A stretch of 25,616 nucleotides of DNA, taken from NCBI GenBank assembly GCA_018398765.1, contig JAHBMJ010005866.1, positions 1 to 25,616 of the forward strand. The letters run 5' to 3'. The notes below the pieces were generated by a model. It was not told where the DNA came from. It saw nothing but the letters and a program-made list of their open reading frames with translations, and did not search any database. Numbering within the stretch: position 1 is the stretch's first letter; each line of letters starts with the position of its first letter. The DNA comes from Chromera velia. Lineage: Eukaryota; Sar; Chromeraceae. A program made the translations under genes and the position numbers. Positions 12,486 to 22,267 of the stretch are shown piece after piece.

Positions 12486-13183
12486 GTATGTATGTATGCA
12501 TGCATGTATGTAGATAACATACATATACACACAGTTCGAAAAAGAGAAAGCGACAATGCAGTCAGGCATCACTTATGCGTGCACGTAGAGGAGTATGTAC
12601 GTATTGATGTGCACAAGGACTTTCTGACTGATGCACGGACGCACCTCTCTTGGCGACGTTGAATCTCTTGATGAGCATGGCGACAACGTGCTGTCCGAAC
12701 ATGGACTTCCCTGACAGCCGCTCTGCCCTCTCCATGGCATTCGAGTCCCTTCTCTCCAGTGCCTCGTCGGGAACTGCCTGGCCCTGTTCCGCGAATGTCG
12801 GCTGCTCCTCCTGGTTGTACAGCAGGGAGGGGTGCACGTCGATTGGGGGGATATCAGGGGTGTTCGGGAGACCTGCCGGGTCCATGGAGATAGGGAGGGC
12901 CTCCACAGGCGGCTCCTCGTCCTCGGCTTCTCCTGAGGGGACAGGCTCCCCCTCATCATGGGCCTTTGCGTGGCCGTGGGAGTCGTCGATGGCCGGGGGG
13001 GAAGTCTCGACTAGGGGCACTCGGTCGGGCATCTCGTGTTGTTCGCTTGGGCGTCTCTTTTGGGTCTCTGTGAGGGGGTCTGGGAGTCCGAGTGAGTCCT
13101 TGGACGTCGCTCTGAAGAGTTGGTTGGTCTCCTCATTCTCGTTGATCTTCGAGACATCGTTATCTTCATGTGCTCCCACCTGC

Positions 13184-13229
<46 letters not shown>

Positions 13230-14684
13230 ACACATTCACACACTCACACACTCACACACACTCACACACACTCACACACACTCACACACACTCACACATA
13301 CTCACACACACTCACACACACTCACACACTCGCACACTCGCACACTCACTCACTCACACACTCGCACACGCACACGCTCTGACCTACTTACCTTGAGGAA
13401 GACCTCTTCGAGTGTCGTCACTGAGAGAGCAAACGATCGGACTCCGTGACTCTCTCCGTCCTTCTCCAGAGCCTCAATCAGACTGCAGTGCAATCATCAT
13501 TCCATTCATTCAACAATCACACAGTCATGCAGAGTGATTTACAGACACGTAAAGCACATTCAAAGTCTAGTGTGAGACATGCAGACAGTTAACAAGCTGT
13601 CCTTCTCCGTCCGACTTTGATCACACAACTGGCTGTTTTCTCACGGAGCGTATGCTGCGAGCTCAGAAGGGTTTGCGTTAGAGATGCCGCTTCGATCTAC
13701 AATCGATGATTCCTCTTCTTATCTTTCACTCCTCGACTAGCAGTTGCGCAATTTTCTCATGGTGACTCTGTCTGTCGATGTTTCTTTGTGAAAGGCCACC
13801 GTCTGTCTGACTAACAACTCACTTGGGCAATCCTGCAGTCTCCGAGAAAGGGATCTTGAAGGCGATCTCCCCTGCCACGGAGGAAATCTCCACCGCAGCG
13901 GGCACGTGAGACTTGACGAATGCTGTCGTCTTGGGCTCCAGTCCCTGCTTGGTCTTTGAGCAGGTGAAAGTGTACCCAGCACCGTATCTGTGTCCACACA
14001 TACAGAAACACAGTGTGTTTGTGAATGTGCACCACTCGTACGCACGCATGTACACCTCTTTGGGTTGGCCTTGGCACAGGCAATACTTCACCCGACCCAC
14101 GGACCTAGATCCCATGCGTACATACATTTCCACGCATGCACTGATTGAAGTGCTCTTCATTCTCTGCATGTCAGAGCATTCATGCTTAATTGCGGATAGA
14201 TGCAAGGTGCCACTCTGACTTGAGCACAAAGAATGGAGACCAACCAACCAACCGGCTCTTGAGGAAGAGGGAAGACCCGCAGCACTTGATCTTTCCTGCA
14301 GCCATGATGGCAATCCGGTCGCCCAGATAGTCTGCCTCTTCCATGAAGTGGGTCGTCAGAACGATCACTTTCTCCTTCTTCATTTCCTTGAGAAGGTCCC
14401 ACAGCGCACGTCTTGAGAAGGGGTCCATTCCTGCACAAGCACACGGACATACATACATGCATACATACAAACAAACACACATTCATACATACATATGCAC
14501 ACATATACATCGATGTGCACATGTATGTCCACACAAAGGCATTCACATGCTGGTGTGAACGCGCCTCTCCAATAAAGCAACGTACCACCACCAGATCACT
14601 GCCTCGGAGTGATTTCGCTCAACATAATTTCAAACCATCGCAGCCCAACTGGTAAATGAGAGCTTAACAAGAAAGCTATGCGAC

Positions 14685-14720
<36 letters not shown>

Positions 14721-14725
14721 CACAC

Positions 14726-14773
<48 letters not shown>

Positions 14774-14806
14774 GCACTCTCTCTCTCTCTCTCTCACTCA
14801 CTCACT

Positions 14807-14837
<31 letters not shown>

Positions 14838-14912
14838 GCTCATACTCACTCACTCTCACTCACACACACGCTCACACTCACTCACTCACTCACTCACTCA
14901 CTCCCACTCACA

Positions 14913-14949
<37 letters not shown>

Positions 14950-15136
14950 TCACTCACACACACACACACACACACACACTCACTCACTCACTCACTCACT
15001 CACTCACTCACACACACGCTCATACTCACTCACTCTCACTCACACACACGCTCACACTCACTCACTCACTTACTCACTCACTCTCACTCTCACTCTCACT
15101 CACACACTCACTCACACACACACACACACTCACTCA

Positions 15137-15169
<33 letters not shown>

Positions 15170-15433
15170 ATACTCACTCACTCACTCACTCACTCACTCA
15201 CTCACACGCTCACGCTCACTCACTCACTCACTCACTCACTCACTCACACACTCACACACACGCTCACACTCGCTCACTCACTCACTCACTCACTCACTCA
15301 CTCCCACTCACTCACTCACTCACTCTCACTCACTCACACGCTCCCACTCACACACACACGCACACACACACACACACACACACTCACTCACTCACTCACA
15401 CTCACACACACACACACACACACACTCACTCAC

Positions 15434-15465
<32 letters not shown>

Positions 15466-15664
15466 TCACTCACTCACTCACTCACTCACACACACGCTCA
15501 CACTCACTCACTCACTCACTCACTTACTCACTCACTCACTCACTCACTCACTCACACACTCACACACACGCTCACACTCGCTCACTCACTCACACNNNNN
15601 NNNNNNNNNNNNNNNNCACTCACTCACTCACTCACTCACTCACTCACACGCACACACACACACA

Positions 15665-15703
<39 letters not shown>

Positions 15704-15724
15704 GTACACACACTCACTCACTCA

Positions 15725-15762
<38 letters not shown>

Positions 15763-15778
15763 CACACTCACTCACTCA

Positions 15779-15816
<38 letters not shown>

Positions 15817-15852
15817 CACACGCACACGCACACGCACACGCACACGCACACG

Positions 15853-15894
<42 letters not shown>

Positions 15895-17578
15895 CACACA
15901 AGACGACCTTGGACCCTCCCAGCAAGGCGATGGCTACTGACAGCTTTCTCTTCTGCCCCCCCGACAGTCCCTTCGATCTGTAGTCTGCCTTCTCCCTCAG
16001 TCCGACCTTGTCAATCAACATCTCGCACTCCTCCGTCCTGTGTGATCGATCATGCATCCATCATGCGTCTCATATCAGCATTCAGCATTCCATTCATGCA
16101 CACAGAGGGGCAGAGAGAAGTTGTTGAAGGGCTTCTGAAAGGAAGGACAAAGAGAAGCCAGCGGAAGTGACGGATAGACACAATTTGATTTGAAAAAGGG
16201 TTTTACCAGTAGGGCCACGGTCCGAGACCCAAGTGAAAAACCATTTCTTGCTGGTGGATATGGGCATAAACGAGGCAGCTGAAAAGTCCTCGAACACTTC
16301 TCTGACAAGAGAAGAGACTAGGCCTAAGCAGAAGCAGAAACCACATGCATGAACGGTTGACAAGTTTCTGAAAACCGACCTTCCCTCTTTCTTCACCCCC
16401 TTCACCAGGGAGTAGAAGTAGAGATGTTCCCTGACAGTGAGGAAGTCGAAGAGAATATCGTGTTGAGGACAGACACCGATAAACTGTCGAATCTCAGCCA
16501 TGTCGGTCATGACGCTCTTGTCATACATCTCCGCTTCACCCGAGGAGACGGGTATCATCCCTGTCATCATCGCGATCGTCGTCGTCTTTCCCGCCCCGTT
16601 GTGGCCCAGTAAAGCGAGAATTTGGCCCTCGTACATGTCGATCCATGAGTTGTCTACTGCAAGAAACGGCTTAATCTTCTTGCACGTGATCCCTTTTCTG
16701 CCTCCCCCAAACTCTTTTCTGAGTCCCCGAAGAGACACGCGCTTGTTCGCTTCCCATTCAGGATCTGGGGCTTGGAAGGTGTCGCCCTGGTCGGGGGCAC
16801 GGTGGACCGATGTGCGTCTCTTTCTCTTCTTGCAGCAACAGGGGCAACAGAAGGACGGCGTGAAGCAGAAACACCTGCATGCATGAGGACAGGACACGAG
16901 AAAAGAGAGCTATGAGAAGGTCTTTATCAGTTGTTACCCCCCCTCTGGCGCGTCAGAGCTGAACTGAATGGTAGACAGAGGGAGAGCTAGACCGAGCTTG
17001 GGGTTGGAGATCCAGCAAAAGAGAGAGAGAAAGAAGCAGGGCGGCATCCAGGGACAAACATGCAGAGAGCTAGAGGAAAGACTAAGACTGACGGAGGTAG
17101 AGCGACTCCAAAGTCTCCTTGAAGGACCTTGTCCAAGTATGCCGCGAGGAGGAAGTAGATGATGCAGTCGAAGATGATCAGACCGAGAACGGTAGAGAAG
17201 GAGATTCCGTTGATTGGCTCGCTCGAGTTGTCTTCGGTCAGACCCTGTTTGTCAGTACGGGCATACCAAGACGCACAGAGGGACAGGCAGAAAGTAATCT
17301 ACACCAGCAGAAAGATACTCGGACAGACATACAGATAGATGCATTATTTGTGGGAACTCTACACAGAAGGGCGGAGGAGGTGTGCATGCGAACACGGTCA
17401 GGAAAAAGAATTATGAATCAGCGTCTGTAAAAGAAGAGCAAGAAAGCACGCACCGTAATGAGCAATGGATGGTAAAGGTGATAGGTGGATATGCTCTTTC
17501 ATATGTTGTCTTTTTTCTTTTTTTTTGTTGCACACATACATTCTCTCACACACTGACACACATGCACACACATATTTC

Positions 17579-17617
<39 letters not shown>

Positions 17618-20063
17618 GCACCTGCGCCTACACACACACACACACACACACGCACAAAGCCGTAAAAGAGACGAGAAGAAAAACAGAACAAATTCTCTCT
17701 GACCTGCGATCCGATTTCGTTCTGTGTGAATTGGTTGATGCCCTCTGCCAGACAGGTGGGCAGAGCGAGGCAGGCGAGGACCTTCTGCCCTCCACTGGCC
17801 GTGGCTCCCTTTGTGCTCTCATAAGGGAAGTAGAGGATGAAGAAAATGACTGCACCCACTGTCGCGGCCAGCTTCGCGGATGTGAACCAAGTCGAGACAA
17901 GGAGGCAGTACGAGACGACTCCGACGGAGAAGAAGAAGAACAGAAAGAAGGCAAGGGCGAATGAGGAACGTTCGAAGATTGCAGTCAACGTTGCCGCTAC
18001 GAATAGGGAACAGAGACCGAAGATGATCACGTACGTCACGTACCTGCAACAAAGTCAAATGATGCATTGAGCGAGACATACGTGCAGCTGTTCGGACATT
18101 CACGCCGTCCTTCATTGAGTGAGAGTGCGGTTCTCCAGCACAAAAAAAGACTAACACAATCCATGCTGAAAGACGGGAGAAAAAAACTGGTCATTGATCT
18201 TTTCAGTTCGTCGAAATTTCTTCTGTGGAGGCGTTGCTTTCCTTCTTGCCATTGCTGACTTCCTGTCCCTGTTTTCGATCAGCTCCCTCCTACACAATGC
18301 AAGCAACAGAAAGAAATCGGAGGCAACAATTTTTATACGATGAATTGAACCATCAAAGCTGAGCCTGGAACCAGAATCCCTTCTGAGCTTTTGCTTCAAC
18401 TGTTTCCTTTCCAGAGCCTGACTGACCAAGAGGACCAAAGGGCAGCGTCGGTCATGCCCATCATCTTCATGCCCTCCTTGATTCTGAACTCCTTCTCTTC
18501 CATGATGGCTTTGAGGAGACGGGAGACGGGCCACATGAACACGAGGGCAAAGAAGAGACCGAAGAATTGGCCGATGCCCTCAAGGAATTCATCGTATACG
18601 TACTCAGTTGTCGGAAACGCCACCTCCCTGCATGGAATGACTCGATTCAAGTAATTGGATTCATTTTTTCGTTCGTTCTTTTCGATATCAATCAAATTCA
18701 CTCCATCACATATGTGTCATCTGATAAGTTCACTTTTGCTGTCCTGATTCATCAAGGCTTTCACCTGCTCGGCTGGTTCAGCGCTCCCATTCATTGAGGC
18801 ACTGCAAAAAATCCAAACAAATCCCAAAACCGCTCAAAAGGAACAGCCCGATCGTCATTGGAATGTAATCATGGGACTCATGTAGCTTGAATACTAGATC
18901 TCTATAAGACGACTCATGAAAAAAGCAAGAGACATCAAAAAAGATTCAACCAACCTGACGGTCATGGGGATGTACGGAGAAGTTGTTGGGTTGAACCAAT
19001 TGACTAGTCGGAGGTAAAGGGTAATGGGGGTAGGGGTGGTGTCTGTCCACGATGCCCTTACAAACCCTGATGGGGCCTCATCGGTGGTCATGAGTCTAAG
19101 CGTCTCTTCGTATCTTTTCTCGAAGTCTCCACCGCCCTCAGGTTGTCGGAAAGCGACATTGAACAGTTTATTCCTCCACGCTGCCGTCTCTTCTGTCACT
19201 GCTGTGGAGCTGATATAGGGATCAGCACCGCTTTTCCTCCACAGGACGTAGGCGTGAAGAACCGTCTGGAATTCGAGAAACCCCCCCAGAGGAATTGTGT
19301 CGCCCTCAAAGTTGAGACGATTCCGTCCATCGAGGAACTGCAGGGAGGAAAGAACAGAAAAGTGCACACACATGCAAGGAATGTTGGAAAAAAAAAAAAA
19401 ACCCTTTATAGATTGGACAAAATGATGGGGAGTTGAAGTTCTTCTCTTTGCTTCATTTTCTTGGAGGATATCGTTACTACGCGGTGAGAAGAAATAAAAT
19501 CATGGAGCTCCGGCGAAGAAAGAAACAAGATACACACATGTAGACTGACACTGTAGGTGTACTCTGTCTCGAGTCCCTTAAGGAGAGGATTCATCGGGGG
19601 ATTAGAGGTCGTCGTGGGAAACTGCATACAGATCCACATGCTCATCCACATGCAGATGCACATCCACCACACCACACCAGATTGGGGGATGTTGAAGGCA
19701 TTTGTTTGCACAGCAACTTTGAGTCGGTTGTTGCCCCTGGGTTGAGTTCACTGCTCTCTCTATCATGAGACCATGCGAGAGTGCTTCAAGGGGGGACAAA
19801 AGATTAAGGAGGCATCCACAGGCCGCCAGGATGGGCTCTGACGGACTCGATCTCTGGAGAGCTTTTTGAAAAGTAAACACAAAACGAAACGCACACACTT
19901 GGTCTTGCATATTTGCACTGGAACACACACACGCAATCTGAACGGGCAAGGAGGGAGGAGAAAACAAAATTGAAAAAAACACAAACTGGGGCAGGAGGAA
20001 GAAGACGAAGAAAAAGGAGAACTAAGTCACAATACGAGCAAAAAAATAAAATAAGACTCACCG

Positions 20064-20150
<87 letters not shown>

Positions 20151-22101
20151 GAGAGAGAGAGAGAAGAAGAGACATAGAGAGAGGGGGGGACCGACGATAG
20201 AATTCTTCACCCCCCCGGCTTGCGAAGCGTTGAGTCTGATGTCGAATTTGAAGTTGTTGTCCTCGATACCATCTGCCTCCACGACGATGGCCCCGTAGAT
20301 CGGAGGTCTATCCCCGAACCCGTAGTCATTGTCTGTCACATACCCTTCCATGGCACTCACAGAAGGAAAAGTGTCCTTGAACACCAGCGCCTTCCCATCT
20401 GCATGAGCATCCATGCAGAGTAGACCTCGAGATTCAATTTACGTATCTCCACGATTTCGCTTCCTGTGAAACGCGCAATAGTTGATTTTTCCTAAAGGCA
20501 GATATCTATCCTTCCAACCGCATTCGTCAAAGAGCTGGAAGCCAACTGGGTTGTCCAACTATCTCAAAGGGACAAGGCACGACAAACAAGTATGAACACC
20601 TTTCCCTATTCTCAAACGCACGACGGGCTGTGGCACAGCAGGCTTGAGTTGAAGATGTGGTCTCTGTGTCTGTCCGCCTGTGACGCACCCGCCTCCCCGA
20701 CTGACTGACTCACTGACTGACTGACTGACTGACTGACTGACTGACTGACTCACCCGGGTCGAGTTTCTCCAGCCAACGCTCGAAGAACACCCTCACAGTC
20801 CCTGCGGCTGCCCCACCGTCAACGAAGGCGAGGTACCTCCCAGACTCCCGAAGAATTTCGGGAAGAATTGCCTGCAGAAATAAACGGGATAAGAAAGGAA
20901 AGGAAAGGAAAGGAAAGAGAAGACAGGAAGAGTCAGAGAGGGTTTCTAGGTGTCAGAAGTGGGGCGGTCGACGTCGTGAGACTCGCATAGTATCCTTGCT
21001 TGCTTCTTTCCTTCCTTCCTTCCTTCCTTCCTTCCTTCTTCCTTCTTCCTTCTTCCTTTCTTCCTTTCTTTCTTTCTTTCTTTCTTTTTTTCTTTCTTTC
21101 TTCCTTCGTTTCTTCCTTCCTTCCTTCCTTCCTTCCTTCCTTCCCTCCCTCCCTCCTTCCCTCCTTCTTTCCTTCCTTCCTTCATTTGCTCGTTGTTTTG
21201 CGTCGACGCACCCACAATCAACCAATCAAAGCGACGCCCAACTACGTATGCCATTCAGCCGCTGAACTGACTAACTAACCATGTGCATTCCATCGTATGT
21301 TCTCGAGAATGACCCCGGAGAGATTGGGTTGAACCTGGGCACGTCTGGGTTGTTGTCGGTGAGGGACTCGGGGCTGTAGCCTGTCCAGGTGGCAAGGTCG
21401 AATTTTGGAGATGCGTAGTTTTGGGCAAAGATGGTTTTCTGCATTCATTCATTCATTCATTCATTCATTCATTCATCCATTCATTCATTCATTCGTACAG
21501 TGATCCATGCAGCCATTTGAGGAATCCTTGGCAGTTCCATTCGACATTCACTAGTGCATGTGCACTCTTGGGGAAGCAAGACAGCGTGGTTTGTCCCCAT
21601 TTGCGTGTGCGGTTGTATGTCTGTGTTCTTGAGAGAGAAGCAATGAGAGCGAGAGAGAGAGAGAGAAGGAGAGTTGGAGGGAGTGAGGGTGCATTGGAAC
21701 AAAGCTGAGTCGTGTCGCTACTTTTTCATTCTCACTCACTCAATCAGATGACGAGGCCGGGTGAATTGAATTGGAAATGTACAACTGACTGAAATGACGG
21801 GCTGAGGGGTGTTCTCTCGTAAAAAAATGGAGACACAATCAATGACACGCACAAACACAGACACGCCTGCACATACGCACGGACGGACGGGTGGAGGGTC
21901 AAATGAAATCTTCCACGTTGCTGCCTCTCACCCTGGTAGACTGACTCTGCTTGTGATTTCCTTGACTGCGAGCATGAGTGCAACTACAATGATCGGAAGT
22001 GCGAATTCGAAGAAGGTCGAGACGGGAAACCGCCACTTCATCTTCCCGTTCTTCCACAGAAGCGCCTGCATATTGATAGATACATATCAATATCTACATG
22101 G

Positions 22102-22138
<37 letters not shown>

Positions 22139-22232
22139 CACACTCGCTCACTCACTCACTCACTCACTCACTCACTCACACACACGCTCCCACTCACTCA
22201 CCCACTCACTCTCACTCACTCACACGCTCCCA

Positions 22233-22267
<35 letters not shown>

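Larger units (their letters stand above)
18955..22065 (-). other. ABCA exons 1-6: TM1 and first ectodomain
   Basis: Exon 22065-21946 encodes [16 protein letters not shown] then the hydrophobic TM1 ([17 protein letters not shown]), typical of ABCA starts. The next exons encode ectodomain 1: 21438-21280 ([15 protein letters not shown]...), 20871-20754 ([20 protein letters not shown]...), 20398-20196 (...[13 protein letters not shown], with an N-A-S sequon), 19621-19550 ([20 protein letters not shown]...) and 19337-18955 ([20 protein letters not shown]...). Choosing GTCAGT rather than the nearby GTGAGA donor at 21946 restores phase 0 into the next exon. The donor of 20398-20196 is either GTCGGT (low end 20196) or GTGAAG 15 nt earlier; both keep phase. 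The short 72-nt exon was set by the acceptor TATGCAG and phase. Confidence 0.85.

Noticed and set aside
14678-15940. 420-codon + strand ORF of His/Thr/Ser/Leu repeats
   Set aside because: It is a pure translation of the CA/CTCA microsatellite, runs through the N gap and lies inside an ABCA intron on the other strand.
19622-19736. Upstream extension of exon 5 ([10 protein letters not shown]... with a Trp/Met/Cys-rich run)
   Set aside because: It needs a phase-2 partner that exon 4 does not provide. Starting at TATGCAG/TTT gives 72 nt in phase 0 on both sides and the expected FPTTTSNP start.
20954-21265. Lys/Glu/Gly/Arg-rich and Ser/Phe/Leu/Pro-rich ORFs
   Set aside because: They are translations of the (CTTC)n polypyrimidine tract within an ABCA intron.
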